From the NCBI GenBank assembly GCA_964643075.1, contig CAZXQO010000009.1:40683-104682 (forward strand): a stretch of 64,000 nt of DNA, written 5' to 3'. Positions 42,941 to 52,346 of the stretch are shown piece by piece. The first letter of the stretch is position 1; every line of letters starts with the position of its first letter. The position numbers and the translations under genes are program-made. This stretch comes from Desulfocucumis sp964643075. GTDB lineage: Bacteria > Bacillota > Desulfotomaculia > Desulfotomaculales > Desulfocucumaceae. The notes below the pieces were generated by a model, which was not told where the DNA came from, did not search any database, and saw nothing but the letters and a program-made list of their open reading frames with translations.

Positions 42941-42982
42941 AAAAAAAAACGGTAATGCCGGGACGGTGTTTACCGTTTTTTT
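42941..42982 (+). terminator. intrinsic terminator
   Basis: AAAAACGGTAA and TTACCGTTTTT form a stem around a 14-base loop, ending in T residues. The next 250 bases up to fhs are A/T-rich and show no gene. Confidence 0.78.
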
Positions 42983-43232
42983 TAGCTGGGCGGCGGCGCA
43001 GAAAAAAATAGTCTGACAAAAGATGATGTAATTACCAGGCCAGGCAGGAAAAACAAAAGTCACTGTTGAAATTTTATATACAATATTAAATAATTGCAAT
43101 TTATGGCATCCTTGAAGAGGAATAGGATTGCCCTAAGTTAGAAAAAATTAATTAATAGGGGGGATTGGTTAACTTACTTTTAGATTTGCAAAGTATTTTA
43201 ACTGGAAAAAGAGAAGGGAGAGGAATAATTAA

Positions 43233-44993
43233 ATGTCTTACGATGCAACCAAGTTAAAGGATTTCGAAATAGCTGAATTAGCGGAAAGGGAGATGCCCAG
43301 TCCGGATGAGTGGAGAGAGAAGCTGGGCCTCCAAAAGGATGAGGTTATTCAGTACGGCAGAATAGCCAAACTTGATTTCATGAAAATTATCGACCGTCTG
43401 AAAGACAAGCCCGATGGTAAATATATCAACGTTACAGCCGTTACCCCCACTCCTCTGGGCGAAGGTAAAACCACAACCACCATGGGTCTTGTGGAAGGTC
43501 TGGGCAAGCGTGGCAAGAACTGCGGCGCCGCTATCCGCCAGCCTTCGGGCGGTCCCACCATGAACGTTAAAGGTACTGCCGCCGGCGGCGGTAACGCCCT
43601 GGCCATCCCCATGACCGAATTTTCACTGGGCCTGACCGGCGATCTGAACGACATTATGAATGCCCACAACCTGGGCATGGTTGCCATGACTGCCCGGATG
43701 CAGCACGAAAGAAACTACGACGATGCCGAGCTTGCCAAGAGGAACCTGCGCCGCCTGGATATAGACCCTACCAATGTTCAGTTGGGCTGGATCATCGACT
43801 TCTGCGCCCAGGCTCTGCGTAATATTGTCATCGGTATCGGCGGAAAAATGGACGGCTATATGATGCAGTCCAAGTTCGGCATTGCCGTGAGCTCTGAAAT
43901 TATGGCCATCCTGGCTGTGGCCAAGGATCTCAAGGATATGAGGGAAAGAATCGGCAAAATTATTGTTGCTTATGACAAGAAAGGCAACCCGGTTACCACC
44001 TCCGACCTGGAAGTTGCCGGCGCCATGACCGCTTTCATGAGGAACGCTATCAACCCGACACTGATGAGCACTGCCGAGTACCAGCCAGTGCTGGTTCACG
44101 CCGGCCCCTTTGCCAACATCGCCATTGGCCAGTCCTCCATCATTGCAGACCGCATTGCGCTCAAGATGTTCGATTACAACGTCACTGAGAGCGGATTCGC
44201 TGCCGATATCGGCTTCGAAAAGTTCTGGAACGTGAAGTGCCGCTTCAGCGGACTGACCCCCAACGTTTCCGTACTGACAGCCACCATCAGGGCGCTAAAG
44301 ATGCACGGCGGCGGTCCCAAAGTGGTGGCCGGACGTCCCCTGCCCGAAGAATACGTCAAGGAAAACGTTAGCCTGGTGGAAAAGGGCTGCGCAAACCTGG
44401 TGCATCACATCGCTACACTCAAGAAGGCCGGCATCAACCCGGTGGTTTGCATCAACGCCTTCCACACCGACACCAAGGATGAAATTGCTGCGGTCCGCAA
44501 GGCCGCCGAGGCTGCCGGTGCCCGCTGCGCCCTTTCCGAGCACTGGGCCAAGGGCGGCGACGGCGCTCTGGAACTGGCCGATGCAGTTATCGACGCCTGC
44601 AACGACAAAGTGAACTTCAAATTCCTCTATCCGCTGGAAATGCCGCTGCGTCAGCGGGTTGAAACGATTGCCAGGGAAGTATACGGCGCTGACGGCGTAT
44701 CCTGGACTCCTGAGGCCGAAGCAAAGGCCAAAATGTTCGAGTCTAACCCCGAGTACAAGGATTTCGCCACCATGATGGTTAAGACTCACCTCAGCCTTAG
44801 CGCCGACCCCACGCTAAAGGGTGTTCCCAAGGGCTGGGTCCTGCCGGTGCGCGATGTACTTATCTTTGCCGGCGCCAAGTTCCTCTGCCCCATGACCGGG
44901 ACCATCAGCCTGATGCCCGGCACAGGCTCCGACCCTGCATACAGGCGGATCGATGTGGACACCGAAACCGGAAAGGTTATGGGATTATTCTAA
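43233..44993 (+). CDS. fhs: formate-tetrahydrofolate ligase
   Basis: The 586-residue enzyme makes 10-formyl-tetrahydrofolate from formate, ATP and THF, a methyl-branch step of the Wood-Ljungdahl pathway in acetogens and many syntrophs. The P-loop TPTPLGEGKTTTTMGL, RQPSGGPTMNVKGTAAGGG and HAGPFANIAIGQSS are family motifs. Codon use is strongly biased to C/G-ending codons compared with its neighbours, suggesting high expression. It stands alone between terminators. Confidence 0.97.
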   Translation: MSYDATKLKDFEIAELAEREMPSPDEWREKLGLQKDEVIQYGRIAKLDFMKIIDRLKDKPDGKYINVTAVTPTPLGEGKTTTTMGLVEGLGKRGKNCGAAIRQPSGGPTMNVKGTAAGGGNALAIPMTEFSLGLTGDLNDIMNAHNLGMVAMTARMQHERNYDDAELAKRNLRRLDIDPTNVQLGWIIDFCAQALRNIVIGIGGKMDGYMMQSKFGIAVSSEIMAILAVAKDLKDMRERIGKIIVAYDKKGNPVTTSDLEVAGAMTAFMRNAINPTLMSTAEYQPVLVHAGPFANIAIGQSSIIADRIALKMFDYNVTESGFAADIGFEKFWNVKCRFSGLTPNVSVLTATIRALKMHGGGPKVVAGRPLPEEYVKENVSLVEKGCANLVHHIATLKKAGINPVVCINAFHTDTKDEIAAVRKAAEAAGARCALSEHWAKGGDGALELADAVIDACNDKVNFKFLYPLEMPLRQRVETIAREVYGADGVSWTPEAEAKAKMFESNPEYKDFATMMVKTHLSLSADPTLKGVPKGWVLPVRDVLIFAGAKFLCPMTGTISLMPGTGSDPAYRRIDVDTETGKVMGLF

Positions 44994-45009
44994 GATTAAA
45001 AAAACATAC

Positions 45010-45042
45010 AAAAAAGCCCCGGAATTTCCGGGGCTTTTTCGT
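45010..45042 (+). terminator. intrinsic terminator of fhs
   Basis: AAAAAGCCCCGGAA-TT-TCCGGGGCTTTTT is an almost perfect hairpin ending in T residues. Confidence 0.9.
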
Positions 45043-45051
45043 TTAAGGTCA

Positions 45052-45196
45052 GGGGATACACCTTCTTGGGTTTGACTAGTTCTTTACTCTTTAACAATTT
45101 TCACGAAGGAATGTCCCCAACTTGTGTTAGGGGACACTCCTTCTAGGGTTGTATAAAATCCTTACTTCTTAACAAGTTCACGAAGGAATGTCCCAA
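45052..45196. repeat. two tandem GGGGAC repeats
   Basis: Units at 45052-45121 and 45130-45196 are about 70 bases each and in the same direction. Each begins GGGGA(T/C)AC(A/T)CCTTCT and ends CACGAAGGAATGTCCC. They are diverged in the middle. From 45197 to 45421 the sequence is A/T-rich with a hairpin TTTTATG...CATAAAA (45292-45313) and no gene. Confidence 0.8.
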
Positions 45197-45421
45197 CTTT
45201 TTTGTTTCATATTGAAGGATTTGCAATAATAACTACAGAATTAATATTTTTAATTATAAGAAATATTAGTCACCATACTTAACTGCGGGGTTTTTATGTA
45301 TTAACGCATAAAAATATGTTATATAATTATTTTATTCCGGGCAATTATTTCGCAGGTTTATGGGTAATTCATATTGGCAAAAACATTATCAATCAAAAAT
45401 TATTAGAATCGGGGTGTGCCC

Positions 45422-45901
45422 ATGTCCAGACCTCCAAAATGTCGCCGGGTTGAGTTTCTTCCGGAGTTGACTTATTTTAAGCCTGCCGGCGTTCCCATGA
45501 AGGATCTAGCAGAGGTGATTCTGTCCGTTGAGGAATTGGAGGCCATCAGATTAAAGGATTTAATGGGTTTGGAGCAGGAAGAATGTGCAGTAAATATGGG
45601 CGTATCCCGCCCCACCTATCACCGTATACTGTCCGCAGCCAGGGCCAAGGTAGCTGATGCCCTGGTAAACGGAAAGGCCATCAGGGTGGAGGGGGGTAAT
45701 TTTCAGGTAGCTGTGCGCCGATACCGCTGTACGGGCTGCGGTAACGAATGGGAGGCGCCCTGTAAGAGGGGAAGAATCCTCGGGGAAATTGCTTGCCCTT
45801 CCTGTAGCTGTGCCGAGGTTCGCCGGATTAACCACGATGGGACATTGTTTAATTGCTCACGATGGAAAGATGGTATAGAACAGGGTAACTGCAAGGAGTA
45901 A
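45422..45901 (+). CDS. DUF134 helix-turn-helix protein with zinc ribbon
   Basis: A DUF134 family protein: RPPKCRRVEFLPE at the start, then a sigma-region-4-like helix-turn-helix (LKDLMGLEQEECAVNMGVSR). A C-terminal zinc-ribbon-like part has CxxC pairs (YRCTGCGNEW and CPSC). DUF134 proteins are small DNA-binding proteins often near redox or metal genes. An ATG at 45422 is preferred; a GTG at 45416 is nearer to the GGGGTG site. No regulated target is evident. Confidence 0.82.
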   Translation: MSRPPKCRRVEFLPELTYFKPAGVPMKDLAEVILSVEELEAIRLKDLMGLEQEECAVNMGVSRPTYHRILSAARAKVADALVNGKAIRVEGGNFQVAVRRYRCTGCGNEWEAPCKRGRILGEIACPSCSCAEVRRINHDGTLFNCSRWKDGIEQGNCKE

Positions 45902-45921
45902 TACATCTTATCGGAAGCGAG

Positions 45922-45953
45922 GGGGAAGCAAGGGGACGGTTCTCGTGCTTCCG
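45922..45953. repeat. GGGGAAGCA...TGCTTCC inverted repeat
   Basis: Third copy of the unit at 26554 and 38836, 21 bases after the DUF134 stop. A separate terminator-like hairpin, ACAGACCG-CTCTGA-CGGTCTGT plus T residues, lies at 45990-46015. Confidence 0.75.
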
Positions 45954-46046
45954 GGATTATTATCTGCAGTAACTTCCGTCGGTTGATCAACAGACCGCTC
46001 TGACGGTCTGTTTTCATTGTGATTACGGAAGTAACGGGGGTGGACC

Positions 46047-46583
46047 TTGGACAGGCTGAAGGCAATTATTAACGATCATTTTTATATTGAGTGTCTGGCC
46101 AAAAATGCGGACAGGGAGAAGGAACGACGTTTTTGCAGGCATGACTACCGGCATATGGATGAGGTGGCGCGGGTCAGTTATAATATACTGCTGGATAGCG
46201 GCGGCCTTGCTGAAATTGCAGTCAGCGGGGAACTTTCCGGGTCGGACGTAACTCGTGAGGTGGTATACGCCGCCGGGCTTCTTCATGATATAGCCCGCTG
46301 GGTACAATATGATACCGGCGAGGACCATGCTCTGGCCGGAGCCCGTCTGGCCCGTGGCACCCTGGCAAGGGCGGGGTTTGATGCCCGAGAAAAAGCAGTG
46401 GTCCTGCGGGCTATCCGGGAGCACCGGCGGGGCGGACTGGGGGCCAGCCTGCTGGGTAAAATACTATGCCTGGCAGACGATCTGGCCAGACCCTGTGCAA
46501 CATGCGAGGCCAGAATGGACTGCTATAAAATCGAACAGATGGAAAAAATAAAAAGTACATTTTTAATGGCCCGGAAAGCTTGA
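46047..46583 (+). CDS. HD-domain phosphohydrolase
   Basis: A 178-residue HD superfamily protein. The metal-binding residues are visible as H in RHDYRHMDEVAR, the HD pair in AAGLLHDIARW, and further His in GEDHALAG and REHRRGG. Such proteins hydrolyse phosphate esters of nucleotides; the substrate is not known. A Cys-rich end (CATCEARMDCY) is unusual. The TTG start lies after GGGGGTGG. It precedes the folate genes. Confidence 0.75.
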   Translation: MDRLKAIINDHFYIECLAKNADREKERRFCRHDYRHMDEVARVSYNILLDSGGLAEIAVSGELSGSDVTREVVYAAGLLHDIARWVQYDTGEDHALAGARLARGTLARAGFDAREKAVVLRAIREHRRGGLGASLLGKILCLADDLARPCATCEARMDCYKIEQMEKIKSTFLMARKA

Positions 46584-46593
46584 ACCGGGTAGT

Positions 46594-46735
46594 ACTACAG
46601 TGTAATTTAAATGTTAGCGGAGCCATGGGGACGGTTCGAGCGTCCCCGAAGCGCAGCGAAGGGCCGAAGGGAAGACGATGGAACCGTCCCCGTGGCGTAG
46701 AGGGCATAGCGAAATAAGCAATATTACGCTGTAGT
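46594..46735. mobile_element. 142-bp miniature inverted-repeat element (long copy)
   Basis: It begins ACTACAGTGTAA and ends TTACGCTGTAGT, sharing both ends with the element at 16927-17007; the last 50 bases are nearly identical. About 61 interior bases, including a GGGGACGG/CCGTCCCC inverted repeat, are missing from the short copy. Flanks GGTAGT and GGTAAC may be a decayed target duplication. Confidence 0.75.
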
Positions 46736-46771
46736 GGTAACGAAAAAATAGTTTTAACCGGGGTGTAGGTA

Positions 46772-47977
46772 ATGAAAGTAAGAAATCTGGTTGTGTTGAA
46801 TAAAGAGGAAGCACTGGGAGAACTCTCACGCATAGGGGCCGACCGGGCCGGTTGCCGCCTGATGGCGCCCAAGGCTGTGCACCGGCTGTTGAAAATATAC
46901 GGATTGTCTCCCAAGCAGGCCAGCATATTAAAACAGGAAATGCTCAGCAAGGGCGGGGAGGCAGCGGTGGCCAGAGGGGTACTGGATGCTTCAGCGCCAG
47001 TCAGTGATGTTATTCTGATGGGTACCCTGAGGCAGTATGATGAGCTGATTATTAAGTTGAAAATGCAGCCCTTCGGCCTGCCCTCTCTGGCGGAGCAGAT
47101 TAAAACCGTGCTAGCGAATAGTGAGGGACGACCTGTTATACACATGAACTGCCGGGGGAGAAGCATAACCATCGGGCGCCGGACACTTATTATGGGTATT
47201 CTTAATATAACCCCGGACTCCTTTTCCGACGGAGGCAGGTTTTATGACCCCGGCCTGGCGCTGGAGCATGCCCTGCGCATGGTGGAGGATGGTGCAGACA
47301 TAATCGATCTGGGGGGTGAATCCACCCGCCCCGGCCATGCTCCGGTGGGACCGGAGGAAGAAGCGAAACGGATAATACCGGTGCTGAAAAGGCTTGTGCG
47401 GGATATTAAGGCGCCGGTATCTGTGGATACCAGCAAGGCTGCGGTAGCGGAGGCAGCCTTGGAGGAGGGCGCGCATATTATTAACGACCAGTGGGCTTTC
47501 AGGTATGATGAGGACATGGCTGGAGTGGTAGCCCGCTTTCAGGTGCCGGTTATTCTGATGCATAACCAGAAAGGCACGGATTACAGGGAATTGATGGGTG
47601 ATATGATTGAATATTTTGCCGTTAGCATAGCCCGGGGCATGGATGCCGGAGTTAAGCGCGAGTATATGATTATAGATCCAGGCATTGGCTTCGGAAAAAC
47701 TTCGGAGCAAAATATTGAAGTGATGGGGCGGCTGGGGGAACTGGAATGCCTGGGCCTTCCTGTATTAATCGGCACATCCCGCAAATCGCTGATTGGCAAA
47801 GTATTGGACTTGCCCGTGGATCAGCGACTGGAGGGCACTGCTGCCACGGTCACCCTGGGAATTGCCAGTGGGGTGGATATTGTCAGAGTGCATGATGTCA
47901 GGGAAATGGCAAGGGTGGTAAAAATGACCGACGCCATGGTGCGCCGTAAAAATTCCGGGGTGCAGGCCGATGGATAA
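46772..47977 (+). CDS. folP: dihydropteroate synthase with N-terminal extension
   Basis: The 401-residue protein contains a complete DHPS barrel from residue about 130 (IMGILNITPDSFSDGGR, DLGGESTRPGH, GIGFGKTSEQN), which joins pABA to the pterin diphosphate. The first 130 residues form an extra helical domain of unknown role, also seen in related anaerobic Firmicutes. It overlaps folB by eight bases; folP-folB-folK is the conserved folate order. Confidence 0.94.
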   Translation: MKVRNLVVLNKEEALGELSRIGADRAGCRLMAPKAVHRLLKIYGLSPKQASILKQEMLSKGGEAAVARGVLDASAPVSDVILMGTLRQYDELIIKLKMQPFGLPSLAEQIKTVLANSEGRPVIHMNCRGRSITIGRRTLIMGILNITPDSFSDGGRFYDPGLALEHALRMVEDGADIIDLGGESTRPGHAPVGPEEEAKRIIPVLKRLVRDIKAPVSVDTSKAAVAEAALEEGAHIINDQWAFRYDEDMAGVVARFQVPVILMHNQKGTDYRELMGDMIEYFAVSIARGMDAGVKREYMIIDPGIGFGKTSEQNIEVMGRLGELECLGLPVLIGTSRKSLIGKVLDLPVDQRLEGTAATVTLGIASGVDIVRVHDVREMARVVKMTDAMVRRKNSGVQADG

Positions 47978-48326
47978 AATTTTACTGTCTGGAATGAAAT
48001 TTTACGGACACCACGGGGTTTTGCCTCAGGAGAGGGAATTGGGCCAGAGGTTTGAGGTGGATGTGGAAATTATGCTGGATCTCGCCCCTGCGGGACGGGA
48101 TGATGATCTGAGTAAAACTATCAGTTATGCTGATGTTTACGCAGTGGTGGAGAATGTACTGACAGGACCTCCATTAAAATTAATTGAGGCGGTGGCAGAA
48201 AGGGTAGCCCGGGACATTTTGGGCAACTTTCCCGTACAAACTGTAATGGTCAGAGTCAAAAAGCCGGGAGCTCCGGTGCCGGGTAATTTTGATTTCATGG
48301 CTGCTGAAATTGAGCGCAGCAGGTAA
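47970..48326 (+). CDS. folB: dihydroneopterin aldolase
   Basis: The 118-residue enzyme has the family features MKFYGHHGVLPQERELGQRF at the start, SYADVYAVVE in the middle and a terminal KKPGAPVPGNFD. It cleaves dihydroneopterin to hydroxymethyl-dihydropterin. Its ATG overlaps the end of folP, showing translational coupling. Confidence 0.95.
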   Translation: MDKILLSGMKFYGHHGVLPQERELGQRFEVDVEIMLDLAPAGRDDDLSKTISYADVYAVVENVLTGPPLKLIEAVAERVARDILGNFPVQTVMVRVKKPGAPVPGNFDFMAAEIERSR

Positions 48327-48394
48327 TGTTGATACGGCAATTTATTGACGTTAAATCTGGACAGCGTAAATAATTTGAGAAGCGGGATGTTTTT

Positions 48395-48886
48395 TTGAAA
48401 AAAATTGTATATATTGGTTTGGGTTCGAACCTGGGCGATAAAGAGGAAAATATCCGTTTTGCCCTGAACATGATTGCTGAAACCCCTGGGGTGGATATAT
48501 CAGGAGTGGCCCCGCTGTATAAAACAGCGCCGGTGGGGATGGAGCAGCAGAACTGGTTTTTAAATACTGTGGTTGAAGTTTCTACCGATCTAGCCCCGCT
48601 GGAGCTTTTGCACAGGCTGCAGGAGATAGAAAACCGTATGGGACGGGTCAGAAAGGTGCACTGGGGTCCAAGGATAATCGACCTGGACCTTCTTCTTTAC
48701 GGAGACGAAGCAATAGATATACCCAGGCTAACCGTTCCCCATCCCATGATGGGTGAAAGGGCTTTCGTACTGGTTCCGTTGTCTCACCTTAATCCTGATT
48801 TGGTGCTACCCGGTTGGGGCGGGGTAGCCGAGTTGGCCCTGGAGACGTCGGAAAGACAACAGATATCCTTACACCTGATAAAGTAA
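48395..48886 (+). CDS. folK: hydroxymethyl-dihydropterin pyrophosphokinase
   Basis: A 163-residue HPPK: YIGLGSNLGDKEENI at the start, and HWGPRIIDLDLLLYGDEAID followed by PHPMMGERAFVLVPL, which binds magnesium-ATP and the pterin. It completes the pterin arm begun by FolB. A TTG start is used 69 bases after folB. An intrinsic terminator follows at 48925-48963. Confidence 0.95.
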   Translation: MKKIVYIGLGSNLGDKEENIRFALNMIAETPGVDISGVAPLYKTAPVGMEQQNWFLNTVVEVSTDLAPLELLHRLQEIENRMGRVRKVHWGPRIIDLDLLLYGDEAIDIPRLTVPHPMMGERAFVLVPLSHLNPDLVLPGWGGVAELALETSERQQISLHLIK

Positions 48887-48924
48887 AGAAAAGTTTGTGC
48901 CCCGGCTCATACACAAGGTAAATG

Positions 48925-48963
48925 AGAAAGAAAGGCAACGTAGGTGTTGTCCTTTCTTTTTTT
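48925..48963 (+). terminator. intrinsic terminator of the folate operon
   Basis: AGAAAGGCAAC and GTTGTCCTTTCT pair (one mismatch) around a six-base loop, followed by T residues. The rest of the 261-base gap to 49147 is A/T-rich without a gene. Confidence 0.75.
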
Positions 48964-49147
48964 ACATTAAAAATCCTTCTGTCAATATGGAATCTAATGA
49001 ATGCTCAGGGTAAAAAAAGATTGGGTTTCCACTGGACAAGCACTTACAACAATTGGTAGCCATATTATACAAAAGTAGGAAAATAATTTTGGGTATTTTT
49101 TATCTCGCACTTATATTTTCAACAGTTGAGAGAAGGAGGACTGCTAT

Positions 49148-49903
49148 ATGGATGGTTTCGGGGAGACAGTTTTAAGCATATGGGTGACGGCTGGAATAAA
49201 AACCGCTGGGTCCGGCAAAAAAATGAAGCCGCAAGTTAATCCGGAAGCAGAGATAAAGTTACTTCCGGATGTATACTTGACCCTGCCGGCAGGGGAGTCG
49301 AAACAGGACGAACAGAATGCCGGTAAAGACGAAAAAATAAATGAAGCGGCAAAAGTAGTTGACGAAGTGCAGAAACACACTGAGCCGGAGGCCTTAATTG
49401 GTGAAAGCAAAGAACCCGAAGGCAAAAACGCAGGCGACGACAGGTTGGAAACATGGGAAGAGCTTTTTAAGGAAGCGGCAGAACTGCATAAAAGGGGCGT
49501 GAACGGGGATAAGAAAGCGGTAATGGAGGCCGTAGAGTATCTCATGTTAAGAATTTTTGACAGTGCCGTAAATACCGAACTGGATAACTTAGATAGCATA
49601 TTTCTAAGGACCGGACAGAGTTTCAGGCTTCCAAAGGATTTCTTTCGACGTACAGCCACGGCTATCGCCTACCTGGAGTACCTGGTGAAGCACTACGGGG
49701 AAGATCAAACCTTCCCTGTGGATATCTACTGGCAGTTCCTTTACGATTTGGGCGAAACCTACCGGGGCCTGGGTTTAAAAAAAGAATCACTGAATGTATG
49801 GGAAAAACTCCTCTCCGTCAAGCCCGACTCTAGATTCAGCGTGTTGATCCAGGAGCAACTGGGCTATCAAGGGCGCAGCGGGAGTAGTAGAGAAATCTTT
49901 TGA
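49148..49903 (+). CDS. acidic protein with TPR-like C-terminus
   Basis: A 251-residue protein with a good ribosome site (AAGGAGGAC). Residues about 20-110 are charged, rich in Glu/Lys, and probably disordered. The C-terminal 110 residues are helical with a TPR-like pair ending YRGLGLKKESLNVWEKLLSV. No family is recognised. A bidirectional terminator follows at 50046-50070. Confidence 0.6.
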   Translation: MDGFGETVLSIWVTAGIKTAGSGKKMKPQVNPEAEIKLLPDVYLTLPAGESKQDEQNAGKDEKINEAAKVVDEVQKHTEPEALIGESKEPEGKNAGDDRLETWEELFKEAAELHKRGVNGDKKAVMEAVEYLMLRIFDSAVNTELDNLDSIFLRTGQSFRLPKDFFRRTATAIAYLEYLVKHYGEDQTFPVDIYWQFLYDLGETYRGLGLKKESLNVWEKLLSVKPDSRFSVLIQEQLGYQGRSGSSREIF

Positions 49904-50045
49904 CTTTGGGCAGCCTTTGCCGGAAAACTGGGCTACATCGAGCCCGATCTCTGCCCCTGCAGTGTTGTCCTGCCTAGGCTTTTAATAAGGGACAGGCTGA
50001 TTGACCAAATATCCATTATATCTGTACGGAGTGTCTGATCAACAA

Positions 50046-50070
50046 ATAAAAGCCCGTAAGGGCTTTTATT
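50046..50070. terminator. bidirectional intrinsic terminator
   Basis: ATAAAAGCCC-GTAA-GGGCTTTTAT separates the converging genes at 49148 and 50143. Confidence 0.8.
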
Positions 50071-50142
50071 TAGTAATGCCGGATACTGTGCGGGCACAAC
50101 TATGGAAATCATATGGAACAGTATGCGAACCGGTAAAGATAT

Positions 50143-50811
50143 TCAAGCCAGATGTACCGTTTTTATATGTCGTAGATTAAAAGAAACGGTTTCTTCATTG
50201 GCCGTTACCAGTTCGGCAAAATTGTTTTCTATTTTTTGGAGTATTCCTATTTTATTGGGATCAAAGCCCAAATCAAGGATTACCATGTTTTTTTTTAGCT
50301 TTGTCAACTGCTCTTTAAAAGTGGGAACTGCTGCCGAAATCATTGAAGGATAAACACGTATGTGCTGTTTGCTCATTGTATAGTAGGTCTGGTTATGATT
50401 GCGCAAGGACAACCATTTTATGTGGTCAATAGTAATAATAATGGTTTTGTGAACGGGAGAATTAAACAATATATAATCATGAAAGATGTCTCCTATACAA
50501 CCATGCACCGGTTGGTTGCCGGCAACATAAATTTCAACGAATAAACCCTTCGCATTTTCTAGTATTTTTCTATAAGAAATCATGTCGGCGCCCATGCCAA
50601 TAGGGCTATGTTGAGAGAAGTTATCCAATTCAGAGACTGGGCTCAGCCTGATATGCAGTATATGAGCCATAGGAATATAAAAAAATTGTTTTCCATCATG
50701 CAGCACAGTGATGTCTGAACCAAAATCTACAAGTATACCTTCGTGATGCATGCCTCCCGCGACTTCTATGTGTATATTTTTCCCCGCGTAATACTTCAGA
50801 TAATTATTCAC
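50143..50811 (-). CDS. tandem Sm-like (DUF2642-type) domain protein
   Basis: The 222-residue protein appears to contain two or three small beta-barrel units: residues 1-58 (YYAGKNIHIEVAGGMHHEGI ... FYIPMAHILHIRL), about 75-140 (FVEIYVAGNQPVHGCIGDIF) and about 150-222. This is the DUF2642 / Sm-like pattern known from spore coat proteins. The GTG start follows GGGGGGGTG. It is the last gene of a minus-strand operon with the permease. Confidence 0.55.
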   Translation of the reverse strand: MNNYLKYYAGKNIHIEVAGGMHHEGILVDFGSDITVLHDGKQFFYIPMAHILHIRLSPVSELDNFSQHSPIGMGADMISYRKILENAKGLFVEIYVAGNQPVHGCIGDIFHDYILFNSPVHKTIIITIDHIKWLSLRNHNQTYYTMSKQHIRVYPSMISAAVPTFKEQLTKLKKNMVILDLGFDPNKIGILQKIENNFAELVTANEETVSFNLRHIKTVHLA

Positions 50812-50829
50812 AATAGCACCCCCCCGCTT

Positions 50830-52194
50830 TTAGAATAGCAGTTTCGTCCAATAATAAAGGCATAATAAACTAACCAGCAAGCCAATGGGTATGGTTGCAG
50901 TGGTAACGCTGAGGTAATCCTTCCAGGAAACCGGTATCTTGTATTTTTTCAAGATAAACATCCAAATAAGTGATGCCAGTGTCCCTGTCGGCAATATAAG
51001 TGACCCTATGTCGCTCCCGATAATGTTGGCAAGATAGGATACCTGTAATGTTTGCTGGTCCAGTCCCATTTTGGTTATGGTAAGGGTTCCCAGCATGACG
51101 GAAGGAAGATTATTGAACAGATTCGACATAACAGTCAGCAGCAAGCCCATTATAAGAATGGCTTTGTAATGGTCGTTCGAAACAGGCTCCCGGATTAATT
51201 CGATAATTGATGATGTTAATCCGACATTATGCAGTCCGTAAATAATAGTATACATACTGAAGGCAAATATCAGAATATGCCATGGGGTTTTTTTTACAAT
51301 ATCAGATACGCCTATTGACTGCCGGTACCACCTGATGATAATCATGACCACTGCGCCAATAATTGCAATCAGTTCAATGGGAATGCCGTAATTTGACAGA
51401 ATAAAAAAGCTTGCTCTAACTACTATGATAATTGCCATATAAATCCGGAACATTGTCCATTCGATAGAATTTTGCTCATTCTGGCTTTGTGATAACGGGT
51501 GCGGTAGTTTGATTGCTTCAATTTGCATGGGTAATGGTATGTGTGCCTTTGGATAATGGACAATAGTTTTGGGAATGTTTTTTTTAAAGTAAATAAAAAG
51601 AAGCAGACTTATTATAAAAAGCCCTGCCATTGATGGTACAAACATTATTTTTGCGTAGGTCACTAAGTCCATGTTAACTATTTTAAGTGCAATTAAATTA
51701 GCCAGATTGCTTACACCTATGGGTGCGCTTGAAGCTGTGGCAATTATCGCCCCACTGAATAAATATGGTTGTTTTTGGTGTGGTTTTAGATTTAGGAGTG
51801 TTACAATTTCTATTATGATAGGAGTAGTAATTAAAATGCTGCCATCATTATTAAAAAACATCGTCATTAAAAAACAGAGCAATATAACATACCAATAAAG
51901 CAGGATTCCTGAACCTCTAGCCTTGGTAACCAGGTTTAAAGCTGTCCAGCGGAAGAACCCCACACTCTCCAGCACAATTGACATTACTATAGTAGAAATG
52001 ATGGTTGTAGATGCTCCAGTTACAACTACCAATATTTTATGAAGATCAAATAATGTGACTGCCCCTGTTAAAACGATTAATGCCGCTCCAACCGAGGTTG
52101 GGATGCATTCATTTAAGCCTCTTGGCCGCCACAGCAAGAATAGTATGCTAATGAAAAATATGGTTATTGTGAGTGTTGCTTTGGTAGTAAGCAT
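50830..52194 (-). CDS. ArsB/NhaD-superfamily ion permease
   Basis: A 454-residue protein with about 11-12 membrane helices. The fold is that of the ArsB/NhaD/SLC13 group: FFNNDGSILITTPII and SSAPIGVSNLANLIALKI are the re-entrant helix motifs, and NIIGSDIGSLILPTGTLASL is the matching motif in the second half. It could export arsenite or exchange sodium for protons; no arsenic genes are nearby. AAAGGG precedes the ATG, and the gene overlaps a small membrane protein gene upstream. Confidence 0.8.
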   Translation of the reverse strand: MLTTKATLTITIFFISILFLLWRPRGLNECIPTSVGAALIVLTGAVTLFDLHKILVVVTGASTTIISTIVMSIVLESVGFFRWTALNLVTKARGSGILLYWYVILLCFLMTMFFNNDGSILITTPIIIEIVTLLNLKPHQKQPYLFSGAIIATASSAPIGVSNLANLIALKIVNMDLVTYAKIMFVPSMAGLFIISLLLFIYFKKNIPKTIVHYPKAHIPLPMQIEAIKLPHPLSQSQNEQNSIEWTMFRIYMAIIIVVRASFFILSNYGIPIELIAIIGAVVMIIIRWYRQSIGVSDIVKKTPWHILIFAFSMYTIIYGLHNVGLTSSIIELIREPVSNDHYKAILIMGLLLTVMSNLFNNLPSVMLGTLTITKMGLDQQTLQVSYLANIIGSDIGSLILPTGTLASLIWMFILKKYKIPVSWKDYLSVTTATIPIGLLVSLLCLYYWTKLLF

Positions 52195-52346
52195 TGGTAT
52201 TGCCCTTTCTGTTGAATTGTTGCTGGCGATTCATCAGGTATGTTTGAGGTTTCTTCTTTAGTTGACATGATGGCGGGCTTAACAAAAGAAAACAATGCTA
52301 AACCAGCTAATAATACAAATAGTAAAATAATAATAAGAAAAAACAT
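52164..52346 (-). CDS. small single-span membrane protein
   Basis: A 60-residue protein: one membrane helix (FFLIIILLFVLLAGLALFSF) and a polar tail. GGGGG lies seven bases before the ATG. Its end overlaps the permease start by 31 bases, so it is probably the first gene of that operon. No known family. Confidence 0.6.
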   Translation of the reverse strand: MFFLIIILLFVLLAGLALFSFVKPAIMSTKEETSNIPDESPATIQQKGQYQCLLPKQHSQ

